Assembly: GCF_902459465.1 (NCBI RefSeq) | Contig: NC_047062.1 | Location: 1,366,501-1,430,500 of the forward strand | DNA: 64,000 nucleotides | Direction: 5' to 3' | Source of the DNA: Asterias rubens | Taxonomy: Eukaryota; Echinodermata; Asteroidea; Forcipulatida; Asteriidae | Part shown: in pieces, positions 41,930 to 55,900 of the stretch | How the letters are laid out: the number at the start of each line of letters is the position of its first letter | Position numbering within the stretch: the stretch's first letter is position 1 | Position numbers and translations under genes: made by a program | Notes under the pieces: generated by a model | What the model was told of the DNA's origin: nothing | The model's database searches: none | The model's input: the letters and a program-made list of their open reading frames with translations, nothing else

Positions 41930-42343
41930 TAAAGGCACTGGACACTATTCGTAATTACTCAACAAAAATCATTCGCATAAACCGTACTTGGTAACGAGTA
42001 ATTGAGAGCTGTATATAGTATAAAACATTGTGAGAAACGAACATGATGATCATCATGTCAGACATGAACAGCTCAATTGTTCGTCGAAGGTGCGAGGTAA
42101 TAATGGAAGAAAAAACACCCTTGTACTTTAAGATTCTTGATATCGATACCTCAAAATTAAATTCTGAGGTCTCGAAATCAAATTTGTGGAAAATTACTTC
42201 TTTCTCAGAAACTACGTCACTTCAGTTGGAGCCGTTTCTCACAATGTTTTATACTATCAACCTCTCCAATAAACTCGTTACCAATAAAGGTTATGCTAAT
42301 GGTTATTTTGAGTAATTACCAATAGTGTCCACTGCCTTTAAGG
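41930..42343. mobile_element. MITE family A
   Basis: TTAAAGGCACTGGACACTAT left, CAATAGTGTCCACTGCCTTT right, with a central palindrome around ATACCTCAAAATTAAATTCT. Confidence 0.85.
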
Positions 42344-42778
42344 CCCGTAGAAGCACAAAAATTAGCTCAGCACAGAACAACTCTTACCTAAAAATAAGTG
42401 TTATTGTGTGGGCGGATACACTCAAAAATTGCCGTTAAAATAATTGACTGCGTATTATTTTGTAATACTGAATTATGTTGAACCATTTCTTTTAATACCT
42501 GTGTAAAACAAACAGGGGGTTGTATATGCACTACTTGTTCGAATTCCGCCCAGCTGTAAAAGCAGAAAATATCGATAACCTAATACACAGGCGCTTTAAT
42601 CAATTAGTCCAGGATACTCGCACAGTTTGACGTAACAGTTTATAGAGATTGTCGCTCTGGAAATCAAAGGATCGATAGTTGCAGTTGTTCGGAACAACTC
42701 CGGGAAAGATAATAGAAACATTATACAACTCTGTTTCACCACAATTGCGACGCTTTCATCCAATACCAAAACAGCATA

Positions 42779-43185
42779 AAGGTACTGGACACGATTGGTA
42801 ATTGTCAAAGACCAGTATTCTCACTTGGTTTATCTCAACATTATGCATAAAAAAACAAACCTGTGAAAATTAGGGATTAATTGGTCATCAAATAGCAAGA
42901 GAATACTGAAAGAAAGAAATGATGTTGCTATTATAGAAAAAAACACCCTTGTTGCATTGCTTTGTGTGCTTTTAGATGCATAATAAAAGGCCTCCGCTTA
43001 TAAGTCGTTTACTATTTGAGTAAGAAATTACCTCTTTCTCAAAAACTACGTTGCTTCAGAGGGAGCCGTTTCTAACAATGTTTTTTTTACTATCAACGGC
43101 TCACCATTGTTCATTACCAAAAGTGTATAAATTATATGCTAACCATTATTTTGAGTAATTACTGATAGTGTCCAATGCCTTTACA
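42779..43185. mobile_element. MITE family A
   Basis: AAAGGTACTGGACACGATTG left and TGATAGTGTCCAATGCCTTT right. Centre of the AAAGGCCTCCGC... variant type. Confidence 0.85.
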
Positions 43186-43784
43186 GATTTGTATACCTTT
43201 TGTATATCAAGTTTTCCCGTCTCACTGTGAATGAAGATGTATGTAATCAAATTAACACTACAATATTTAATTGAGAAAGAATCGCATAGCAATGTTTTCA
43301 GGGAGTCGAGTAAAAATGTTGTACATGCTAATCATTTTCGTTTCACCTGCGAGACGAACATTATTTTCGTGACATCGTTTTACTCATAAATAAAAAAACA
43401 CAGTTCCTATAATAAATGTGTATATTAAAGCAAACTGCCAATATTGGTATGCCTTTTGTGTTCAACACAAGTAATCTAGTTTTTCATGCTGTGGTGGCCA
43501 TGAAATATTCTAATAAGATATTCTGGTGATCTGATTGGTCACTGCCTAACGCAACTGAGGGTGCACCAGTCATACTGCTAACATCACCACACAACAACAC
43601 AGGAAGACAATCAATAAAAATAAATATTACGTGTATACAATTTTTCCAGTAGACTTGTTTCCAAATAAGACGTAAGGACACTCCTCGGCAGAATTTGTTG
43701 CATTGTGTCTTCCTTCCTATACACGGTTGTGTGTTTACAAATACGGACGCGCGCCAACCACATCATCAACATCAACAACTGAGG

Positions 43785-43904
43785 ATGAAGCCACCATCAC
43801 CAAGTCACCGAGATGTCAAGGATAACCGAAAATGCCGGTTCCGCACAATCTTCCAACTGATGGCATTCACCGTGGTTTTTGCTTCCTTGGTATCATACAT
43901 GCAG
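43785..43904 (+). CDS. NXPE gene exon 1: cytoplasmic tail and signal anchor
   Basis: Forty codons from ATG at 43785 to TACATGCAG|GTATTG. It gives a basic N-terminus and a membrane segment (FQLMAFTVVFASLVSYM). An in-frame ATG 90 nt upstream (43695) could extend it by 30 residues. I prefer the downstream ATG (context GAGGATGA) because the shorter N-terminus is usual for the family. Confidence 0.75.
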
Positions 43905-46900
43905 GTATTGTGGAGATTTACAATTTAAATAATATCAAAAGCGAAACATTACGGTAGCTCCATCTATTTGGTGAAACACGGACTTTTGCTTGGAAGAGTA
44001 AAACCAAACCGCGTCACATTTTGTCATTAATGCGGTCTAAGGGCCTTGTCACACTATGCAACTTGTGCAGGTAACTGGGAGGCAACAATAAACTGCAGAA
44101 CAAGCTGCAGGACCACATTGGCAGCACATGGGTATTTTTTCAAACAATATCTTACGATCCACAAGAAAAACATGTAAATATTCAAATGTGAATGCCTTTT
44201 TTTCTTGGAGATTGCCTGGAACTGGTTGCCTGTAAATGACCCCGTGTGACATGGCCATAATGATGATGATAGTAAAAAACATACCTTGAAACTAATAATT
44301 TCCCATTTCATGGAGTTTATCACTCAGTGAGCATTTCATTTCACCTTTTTAACCGATGTCATGCAAAAGATGTGTATTATTCATGCAAAAGATGTGTATT
44401 CGGTGTTTTTGTGTGTGTTTTTTCGTGACCAAGATGGCCGATCGATATCAAACTGCTACAGGTTTGTCAGTTTAGGTATATCATGGATTACATACATTGT
44501 TACACTGTCAGCAAATGTTTTGTTAGAAAAAGAAAAAATCTGTAATGCCCCCTTAATATCCATTTTGTTCATTGTGTACAAACATTTGAAAGAGATTGTT
44601 TTATTTAATTTGTCACAGTTTTCATGACACTGACACAAACGGAGGGGTGCTCAACACAATCCCTCCGTCTCGATCTTTGCTTTTACCTTTCTTTTTTTCC
44701 CCTTTGGGGGGGGGGGGGGGGAGTGGGTGGGGGTGTCAATAGAGAGACATTTGTTAGTCTTTAAACCGTCAACCAATCCCATAAAAAGAGCTAAAAACTG
44801 TGGGTCAAAATGGCCATGCATAATGGTGCTATGATTTTGATATCAACAATAATATGTAGAGCTGCATTATGCTCCGTGCTCGCGGCGGCGGTCGCCAGAC
44901 AAGTCATCGGACTATTTTATTTTATTTTATTTTATTTATATATTTTAATTCTTCGGACAATACAATAAACAAACACAGGCCAGCCAGGGAAGGGCAAAAG
45001 TAGAAATAAGAAAATAAAAAAAAACTGTCTTTAAAAAGATGTGCCCACCCAGACCTAGCTCATAAAAGGGAAATTGAACACTCTAAATTTGCAGTAACTT
45101 GCCATTTATTTAGTTATTGCCTTGTAGCTTTTCATCAGTTCCAATAATATTTATTGCTTTTTTCATCACTTAAATACCGATATCAGTGTGGTGAGGTTCT
45201 TTCGATTCGAAACGATGGTTGGTTTTTAATCTAACCAAAAAAGAAAATCTGCTCTGTTTAATGTTTTTTTTTGTCTCAAATTTGCTGCCTGTGTGTTTAT
45301 ACTTAGACATTTCATTCTTTTTGTAATAAAGTAATATTTTTAATGACTATTCTTGTAGACTGTACATTTCTGCTTTTAGCCGCTGTGTTGCAGTGTTTTA
45401 ATAAACCATAAATAATAATACAAATTAAAACAAAAGATGGCAAGTAAAAAGCAATGCACAAACGATGTACACAACAACTACTGTATACAAAACATAAATA
45501 TTAATATAAATACTAAATATAAATATTGTGCAGAATACGCAACGTACGGAAGCCCTCCACTTCCTTGGATATTCAACTGAATTCAATATAAAGTTTATTC
45601 AATCCTCTTTTGGGGAAAATAGTTCAATATGAGAATTTTTCAGAAATAATAATATAATATTATAATATTGAAGTTTTATATAGCGCACGTATCTACCAAC
45701 CAACAAGGTATGCCTATACTCAAGGCTTGGTTATTGAAGTGATGAGTTCTGAGACCCAATTATGTAGCACCTTATAGTCCAGCAGAACTGAACATGAACC
45801 GTGACATTGGGTACAACTAACATTTTTTTTGCTGAAATGAGTCTTCCAGGGGGTCCCTTTTAAGAATCTGATGCATGCCCAGCTGGCAGGGTTGAGCATT
45901 TTTTGTTATTGGAAAAAATCACTGATCCCATATGTTTGTGTACAAAGCTCATCAATGTGTTTTATATGATAACGACAAAACTCTTCACATGTTTTCTCGA
46001 CAAGGAATACTAACTTTAAGGTGTGTACATACCAGATATTACATGTAGATATTAATTCAGACAAGTGGTTAGTAATATTATTTATTTACTTTTACCTCAC
46101 TTTGGTGAAATTATGTAATCAATCGGTCATCTTCATCCTTTGTATTGTCCAACGCGTGTGTCTTTAGTTTATGTATTTTGTTATGTAAAGGCAAGCCACT
46201 ACAAAAGGTATACCTATATGGCTTAGTTGTGGGCATTGCCTCCACGCGCTTCCCGCTAGTTTATTCTCTTTCTGTATTTTATAGGCTACCAAATTCGTGG
46301 AAGTTACTTGTTTCTCGAAAACCACGTTTCTTCAGAGGGTGCCCTTTCTCACAATGTTTTATACTATCAACAGCTCTCCATTACTCGTTGCCAAGTCAGT
46401 TTTTATGCTAATAATTCTTTTGAGCAATTACCAATAGTGTCCAGTGCTTTTAAGCACTTATAGCTTAGCACTTATGGCTAGATAGCTCAGTTGGTAGAGC
46501 GCCGGCACGTTAATCCGGAGGTCGTTGGTTCGAATCCCACTCAAGTCAATTCTTTGTTCAGCCCCAAAAATCATTTCAAAATTTACCCAGTCAGTTTCCC
46601 TTGTGGTTTATATTCACTTAGAGCTAAGGTTAGAATAATGGTAAATGGGTTTGGCGACAGTTAAGCCCGGCTCATGTGAATGCGATACATATTTCGACAT
46701 TATAAATCGCATCGAATTTAATTCGCAAGGATTGAAGTAAATCAACGGTTGCGAAATGTTGGCAGCAAAATAATGGCTGTGACGTAAAAATTTAATTCGC
46801 ATTCGAAATCATAATCACAGGAAGTATGAACGGGTCTTTCGACTCATTGTGGGTCTGTGTTTGATTTACGGCCTGAAAATCAGGGTAAGTTTCAGACCTC

Positions 46901-49900
46901 CATGGGTTTCAGGTCCTGGACGATTTGTGAATGTAAAGGTTCTGCACTGAAGTCATGTATATGACCAGAACACAATAAATATTTGTTGTTCCTTTTATCT
47001 TTTGGAATACAGAATGCTGGTGGGTCTCCCAACATTGCTGTAGACGAGAAGAAATCGCTTTTTCGCCCTCGTCATAAGGAAGTACCGGTCCAGCCCATAA
47101 AGAAACCCTACGAACCCAAGTTAAGTTACGAAAACGACATCTGCTTTCGTAAAACTTCCAACCTTAGCAAGACACCATGGGATAAGTGCAAGATGAGCTT
47201 TGTTCCCCCAAATGTAACGTTAGTGTCACCGCCATTGGATAATATAACAATTGGAGATGATGTCCATTATCGAATTGAATCGAATAAACTGGAAATCCCA
47301 AGAGACGGCTGTGTTTCTGGCGGTAACTTTTGGTTTGCTGTATTGACGTCCGTGAAGAATCCGAAGGCAAGTTGCGCAGGGTCTGTAACTGATTATTGCA
47401 ATGGTACATACGACGTGCATGTAACCGCAGCTTGGGCGGGAAATGCCACATTTGAATTAACTCTCGTCCACACGGGCGAGGCTATTAACCATTTGAGAAA
47501 TATAGTTTGGCCAGCCCAGGACAGGCTAGCTTTCTCCGGATACTACAAGGCAAACAACCAGACCGACGTAAGCAAAATGCCGCAGGGGTTCTGCTACGTG
47601 AGACGTCGAGGCAACTGGTCGGGGTATTGTGAGTATCCAAACAAAAAGGCGATGGGTATGACGACTACAATATGCGAGAAGGTCGATGGTGTACCGTGTG
47701 ATACTCTAAATTCCATGAAAAGCCACTCGTCAAAGATTACACATAGCGCCATGACACTGACCGAAAACGTCCACTATCTTTTCACCAGGTACGTATATAT
47801 AAAATGATTTTTAGCTGTTCCGACTTACCGTCGGAACAGGTATTGTTTTCGTCGAGATTTTTATTATTTTTATTATTAGCTGTTCCGATCCAGTCGGAAC
47901 AGCTAAAAGTAAAATCCTTTCAACAAAAGAAATCCTACTTTCGGGATGTCTACTTCCCGAGATAAATTATCACAGGAAGAACACATTCTTCTTTTAGAAT
48001 GTCGACTTCCCGAGATAAAATATCACAGGAAGATGACAACTGACGTTTAGGATGTAGACATACCGAGATAAATTATCACAGCAAGACGACATCTTACTTT
48101 TAGGATGTCGACATCCCGAGATAAATTATCACAGGAAGACGACATCCTACTTTTAGGATGTCGACATTCCGAGATAAATTATCACAGGAAGACGACATTC
48201 TTCTTTAAGAATGTCGACTGTTTGTAGTTATAAGACTCCTTGGGGATAGGAGAAAAATTTGGAAAAACCGTGACCTCAATTTGACCTCTACTTCCGGGTC
48301 AACCGGAAGTGGGACCATATCTCAAGAACTACTCAACCGATTTTCAATTTGTTTTCACTTACAGACTCCTTGACATTAATATTGACTGTGAAAACTCGTG
48401 ACCCCATGTTGGCCTCTACGTCCGGGTGAACCGGAAGTGGGACCATACGCCAAGTACTATACAACCGATTTTCAATCCTGTTTGTTCAATTTTATCCTCC
48501 TAAGGCATTAAAAATAAACTTTGAAAATCCATGACCCCAAGTTGACCTCTACTTCTGGGTCAACCAGAAGTGGCACCATATCTCAAGAACTACACAACCG
48601 ATTTTCTAACTTTTTTCAGTTACAGACTCCTTGGGCGTTAGATATTAGCCTTAGGTTACCGTGACCCCATGAAGTGGCACCGTAACTCAAGACACTGTAC
48701 AGTATTTTTCAAACTTTTTTTCAGTTATAGACTCCTTGGTTATGTTAACACATAATCAAAGCAAAAGAACACGGAACAGCTTTGTGTTTGTTCGCAAACA
48801 CCTAATGTCTAGTTTTGTTTTGTATCTACATGTATTCACTTTTGCGGGAACACCAACGTGTACTTTGCTACGTAGATTGTTCTTTGAGAAATTGTTTGCG
48901 TCTTATTCTATCTGCACTGCGGAGTCAATTTCGGGGCTGCTTAGTTCTGAAAAGAACTGCCCTATCCTACTTATTATAAAAGGGAAATTGATTTGGTTGG
49001 AAAAATATTTTTAAAATAGAATGGTTCACACTTGGTTTTCCTTTTGCTTTGTGAACTTAATATTTGACCCAACAAAATGGTGGAAGTTTGCGTCTACAAA
49101 CTATCTAGAAAACCACATTTTTGGGACATTGTGTGAAACATAATACACTATGGGGGTAAGACATCTTTCCAGCTATATTCATTTCATAAAAAAAAGACGC
49201 TTTTACCACACAAACCAATTTCCTTTTACCACTTCCTTGTGGAGGGTATCAGCTGGGACCATACTTTCGCTTTTGGAGACTTTTCGTTGTTAGAGGAACA
49301 TTACAGAATTGGTTTTGCTAACAAAACAGTTGCTGGCAGTGAAAGCACTTTTATGTAATCCTCCATATACATAAACTGACAAACCTGTAGAGGTTTGAGA
49401 TCGATCGGCCATCTGATTCACGAGAAAAAAACGGTCATACATTTTGCATGACCTCGATTAAAATAAATGAATAAAACGCTCACTGAGCGATAAACTCCAA
49501 ACGTGAAACTAGTTTTATTTATTCCTCATCAACTATGACCTTGCAGACAGAAATATTTCAATGGATGTTTTCCACTATCATTATCATTAGAACGTGTCAG
49601 TTTTGTGTAAATCTGTGATCTTTAGACGATTTTTTTTCTTACCAATTTTGTAATGATCCTTTAATACTCTAACCTGCTTATAGTCACTGTCAAGAGACTG
49701 TAGAATGTTTCAGATACTCTTTATTAGTCCATGGGCCAGCCCACTCTTATCAGTACAAACTGGAGAATCATTTATCTTATTGCTTAATTTGCATAATTTG
49801 TTAAATTGATGCTTACCCGCTGACTCCCGTCGCTTCTGATTGGTTTGCTACCCTTTGGGATTATGAAGAAAAATTTAAAAAACTGCAAACAAGTTGGAAA

Positions 49901-52900
49901 AGGCCCTCGTGGCTTCGCCACTCGCGTACGCGAGCACGTGCTTGTTCTCCCGTCCCGGTCTCTTGTGATCACAGCTCTCCAATCAACGTAGGCCTTGAGA
50001 AAAGGCTATGGTAGATATGGTGCTTGGTGTCGAGCAGCAAATCCTGTTTGGGATCATCAACATCAGCCAAACCTTAGGCTCCATATGGGTGGTTGGTGGA
50101 GAGATCACTCCCTTGTGGTCCGCTGGTTTTTTTCTGGTCGCACAGCCACACTTGTTATGAGGCCCATCTATGCATGCTGGCCTTGAGAAGACCAACTCCA
50201 TGACGCGGGCGTTTTAGCTTCGCTACTCATGGATGCTTAAAGGGAGGTCTGAGCCAGGAACGCACTGGTTGGGAGATGTAGCTTTTCGGGAGAGATGGTG
50301 ATGTGTCACTGCTGTGAATTTTGTTTGCAGTCCATTGTAATGTTGGTGCCTGTGGGAGCATGCAGTGACTTTGCTTCTGTTGTGAATGTGTGTCTTGATT
50401 TGAGTCGAGGTTAAAGTCCTCCGAAGCAACCGGTTCTTGCCGATTCCCCATTGAGGATCTCCCCAACAAGATCCGTGAGAGTAAGCGTTGCTGATGGTCA
50501 TGCCAAGTTAGACAGGTACTTTCTTTTCAGAAACAGTGATTTCATTGGATACAATCATTTCATTAGATAAACGTGCAATGACGTAAGCTTTGTCTGTGTT
50601 TTGATTGGTCCGAGGTGACGTTTGGCAGCTGCACTTGCGGTCGTCTGCATGTGGATCTAGGTGAAAGGTAAAGATGGACAGGGATTAACCTATAGGCTTG
50701 AGGACACTCTCTGGCGAAGTGTGGCTAGCAACAAAGCCTACCACAAGGCGACGAAGCAGCTGCCGCTGGTAAGTGGCATGACTCAAATGGAGTTCTGTTG
50801 CTAATTTGTGCATCCAGCTATTATATATCAATGTTGTTTTCATCGCAACCACTCTAAACCACTAACCCGCAATCCCATCGTCTCCATCATATCATTGGTA
50901 CACCACAGATGACTTGCTTTTTTGCAATGATGAGACCGAACCAACTTTCTGAACACTGAAATGATTTGTCATTCTGTGCTGGAGTAGCTTGTCCCATGCA
51001 AGTTCTAAAGCCCATGTTGTAGTTTGCATGTATAATAGCATATCAGCATGTTGCTCATCTTGTAAATTGTTACCATGAGTTCATGTAGTGTCCATATGTC
51101 AACAGCTTCATGTAATGTTTATATACTTTGCTGTAATGTCAGCACGTGATCTTAAACGCGTCAATTAAGCTTGCTTGATATTTGTACCTGTCTATTTTCT
51201 GTTTTGTTTTGTGTTGTTTTGTTATGTTTACATACTGCGCCGTTAGTGTCCACACCTAATTTTCAGCACGTTGTCTTAGAAAGCATCAATTCAGCTTGCT
51301 TGATATTTGCACTTTGTCTTTTTCTGTGTTTAGTTTTTTACCTTCGTTATGTTTACATGTTTTGATTCTAACTTTCATTCTGTTGATGATTATAATGAAC
51401 TGTTTAATATGAATTATAATAAAAATGAATTGTTTATTGATGATTATTATGAAATATTATAAATACTTATAACTTACCAAAGGTGTGTTTTTGTTCACTT
51501 TACATGAATTCAATGAGCCTCTGTAGACATTTCATTCAGGATTACTTTGCTACTTTAGACATTCATTTTCTATTCATAAATACCTCAGACAATTTCGCTG
51601 TTCATATTGGTGGAGAGCGCGTCACGTGGGGGTGTTTAAACCGTTGATAATGACCAGTGTTAATAACCGGTTGTCCGCGCTAGTCTTGATGCAAGAGTTT
51701 CTTGTTACGGGCGATGCAGGCGCTGTCGGTTGAGTTGGCCGCGCTGTGTGTGAAAGGAAGACCAGCGAATATGCACCAAGACTATACGCGCATGCACACG
51801 AACGGAACCAAGAACACACGCGTACGGACATCGTACAAGTACATTTAACATGTATATACTGAACATACCATGGAAGTGGACAAATACAGAGCTCAAGCAC
51901 TCGGAAACGGATAAGTTTTACAGAGTTTCTTACTTTATTACGCCTTTTAACCAAAAAGGTATTTATGAATGGGAATCAAAGTGTGTTGAATCGGTTTTCA
52001 ACTAGTGGTTTAAACCCGCCGAGGCCTGGTTCTTGATAATTTACCTCGACTTCGTCTCGGTAAAATTATCAAGAACCAGGCCTCGTTGGGATTAAACCAC
52101 TAGTTGAAAACCTCTTCACCACACATTGATTCCCTTATTTATGAGTGTACAGAAACATGGTTAAACGAAGTCCCTCTATCATACGTGCATATGAACAATA
52201 TCATCATACATTTAATTCATCCCAACCCGCAGAGCCTGATAGAAGGGCAACCATGTTTTTTTAATTAGCACTTCGCTGTTCTATTTGTTATGTCCAAAAA
52301 GATCTGATTTCGAGACCTCAAATTCTAAATCTGAGGTCTCGAAATCAAATTCGTGGAAAATGACTTCTTTTTCGAAAACTACGTCACTTCAGATGGAGCT
52401 GTTTTTCACAATGCTTTATACTATCAACCTCTCCCCATTACCCGTAATCAAGAAAGGTTTTATGATAACAATTAGTTTGAGTAATTACCAATAGTGTCCA
52501 CTGCCTTTAAAGAAAGTTAAACCATTGTTAATGGGATTGGCCGGGAATGGTCTTTATCATGGTGCGACCATCTTGATTTTCTTCCACTAAATCAGTGTAG
52601 CCAAACCGAGGCTTGAAGGAGAAATATTCTGGTTCCTTTTTGTACAATGAATGTTGCATCTTTTAATGCCATATGATACAGGAAACATGACCAGGTGGGT
52701 GGCCGGGTGATTCTGTACATAAGAGCGAGTTATTGACAAACCACACGGCATGCATAATTAAAAAGGCTCCAACTGATAAAGAACAGCACGTTATACCATG
52801 GAGGTAGATTAAATATACCAGGCCAGATCCCGCTGCGGATGCCATCCGGTAGTCATGGCAACACCCAACAAACCAAACCACGTTTGTTACGCACGATTGT

Positions 52901-55900
52901 GTCCGACGGTGACGATTAAGTCCGACATCATTTTTGATCCATTGTGTCCGCCCCATTGTGTCCGTAGAACCATTGTGTCCGACCCATTGTGTCCCACAAA
53001 CCATTGTGTCCGACCCATTATGTCCTACAAACCATTGTGTCCGACCCATTGTGTCCTACAAACCATTGTGTCCGCCCCATTGTGTCCGTATTGTGTCCTA
53101 CAAACCAAACCACGTTTGTTACGCACGATTGTGTCCGACGGTGACGATTAAGTCCGACATCATTTTTGAACCATTGTGTCCGCCCCATTGTGTCCGTAGA
53201 ACCATTGTGTCCGACCCATTGTGTCCCACAAACCATTGTGTCCGACCTATTGTGTCCTACAAACCATTGTGTCCGACCTATATTGTGTCCTACAAACCAT
53301 TGTGTCCGCCCCATTGTGTCCTACAAACCATTGTGTCCGCCCCATTATGTCCTATAAAACCAATGTGTCCGCCCAATTGTGTCCGAATTTCGCCAGGTTA
53401 TGTCTGATGAAACATGTTCGACACACGTTGTTGTTTAAGTAAGTCAACGCCGATTGGATTTCTTTGAGATTAGTCAATATTTTTGTATGCGCCCCAAAAT
53501 CCCCAAAAGACTTGACCAGTGTTTTGCTAATAGTATTTTTTTAAACATGTGGCTAAAAGAAACTGTTTTTGTTTTTGTTTCCCTATCACATAATGTGACC
53601 TGCTTTGCAAAAGCTGCTGTTTTGTCGCAATTTTTGATGTATACGTGGAGTGGCAAGGGCTTAATTCAGTTTCAATTTGATGTATGTTATAGAAGTTTTT
53701 ATAGCATCTTGCCATTCCAAATTATACTACAACTTGCATTCAATTGTTTCAAACCAAGTTCTTATGATTATCCCTATCTAGCCACGGCTAGTGTCGTGTC
53801 GTGGCCGAGCGGTTGAGAGTACCGAATTCAAACTCTGGTGTTTCTGATCAGCAGAGTGTGGGTTCGAATCCCCAGCCGTAACACTTGTGTCTTTAAGCAA
53901 GACACTTTACCATTGCTTCGTCCTTCGGATAGGACGTAAAGCCGTTGGTCCCATGTGTTGTGTAACGCATGTAAAATAACCCAGTGCACTTATCGAAAAG
54001 AGAAGGGGTTCGCCCCGGTGTTCCTGGTTTTGGCTGCTTCATGCGCCGTAGCACCTTGTAAACCCTTATAAGTGCTACATAATTGGGTCTCAGAATCCAT
54101 CACTGCAATAACCTATCTTTCTGACAGTTTGTATATACTATAGGCGCCTTGAGTACCTTGTTTGGTAGATACGTGCGCTATATAAGACTTCGATATTATT
54201 TTATTATATTACTTTGTAATGTCAACATTGTGAACTTTTACAAAGCCGCGAGGACATGACCAAATAAATCCGTAGCGACAAATTAATGCCAAATACCCAC
54301 ATCAATATTTACCTGTGGCAACGAAAGCTTTTTTTTATCGGTACCACGTCTGGCAATGTATCGTAAGGAGGTTAATTTAAAAAAAAAAAAATCTTTTCAC
54401 TCGTGCTGTTGCTCAAATTACGAGTCCCTTGGCGATCCCCAGAGCGGTCTGTTCTCCCTCGGCATCATCTAGGGAAAATAGAGCGCTTTCTAAGCAATTA
54501 ACATTAATTATTCTAAATTGTACATTAAACATATTCAACTCGGTTAATGTTCAGCACAGCCACATGTTTTTAAAAATACTGTTAGTGTTAGCAAAACACT
54601 GTTCAAGTTTGGGGGCCCAGAATAAACATTGACTTATCTCAAAGAAATCAAAACGGCGTTGACTTACTTATAAAACAACGTGTGTCAAACATGTTTCATC
54701 AGACATACTTTGGCGAAAACAATGCTTCGGACAAGACGGGGCACACACATTGGTTTAAGGACATAATGGGGCGGAAACAATGGTTTGTAGGACACAATGG
54801 GGCGGACACAATAGGGCAGACACAATAGTTTGTAGGACACAATGGGTCGGACACAATAGTTCTACGGACACATTGGGTCGGACACAATGGTTTGTAGGAC
54901 ACAATGGGTCGGACACAATGGTTTGTAGGACATAATTGGGCGGACACAATGGGTCGGACACAATATGGTTTGTAGGACACAATGGGTCGGACACAATGGT
55001 TTGTAGGACACAATGGGTCGGACACAATGGTTTGTAGGACACAATGGGTCGGACACAATGGTTTGTAGGACACAATGGGTCGGACACAATGGAATGGTTT
55101 GTAGGACGCAATGGGTCGGACACAATGGGTCGGACACAATGGTTCTACGGACACAATGGGGCGGACACAATGGTTCAAAAATGATGTCGGACTTAATCGT
55201 CACCGTCGGACACAATCGTGCGTAACACACGTTCCATTAGCTGGGAAGACTTCCCGTTAACTTAAGATAGATGAAAGGAGTGCACCAGGATTCGAGGTTG
55301 TAAGTTTGTGATTACAACCTTGAATCCTGGTTGTAAGTTTGTGATTACAACTTTGAATCCTGGTTCCCTCCCGTCATCTTTAATTATCTTTAGTTTTCGA
55401 GTTATCGAGTTATTATGGTAGCCCTGAAGGGACACAGCGAGTCGTAAATATTTTCGTGACGTCGTATATTTATTCACGCCAATTCGTGAATATTTTTGCG
55501 ACGTCGTGAATTTATTACGACAAGTCGCGAATATTTAGGCGACGTCGCGAATTTTTTCACGACTTGTCGCAAATGTTTTCACGACGTCGTGAATAATTCT
55601 GCGACTATTTTTGCGTATTCTTACTCACCTTTTCTTTTCACACATGAGGTTATTTATTATAGTCAGTTCAGCTGGGAAAGGTCCAGAATGGACGAGGTAG
55701 TGGTTTTCTTTTTAAAATTATCAAGGAAAGCCTAATATTTTCTTTTTATTTTAAAATGTTTAGCCCAAACTTCAGGAACCCGGTGAATATACCTGACTCA
55801 AAAATTACCATCAAAGGTGAGTATTGAACACGGTATTGCCATTTTTTCTTCTTGTTTAAAGGGGCTGGGATATGCCAACTTTGTTGGAACACAATTTCCA

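Noticed and set aside
46476-46547. tRNA-Asn(GTT) gene
   Set aside because: C at position 33, a T-stem mismatch, and shared 3' body with the copy at 63495 identify a SINE head.
52663-55230. Cys-Pro-rich ORFs (98-159 codons)
   Set aside because: Products of the GTGTCCG satellite in the foldback arms; mirrored on both strands.
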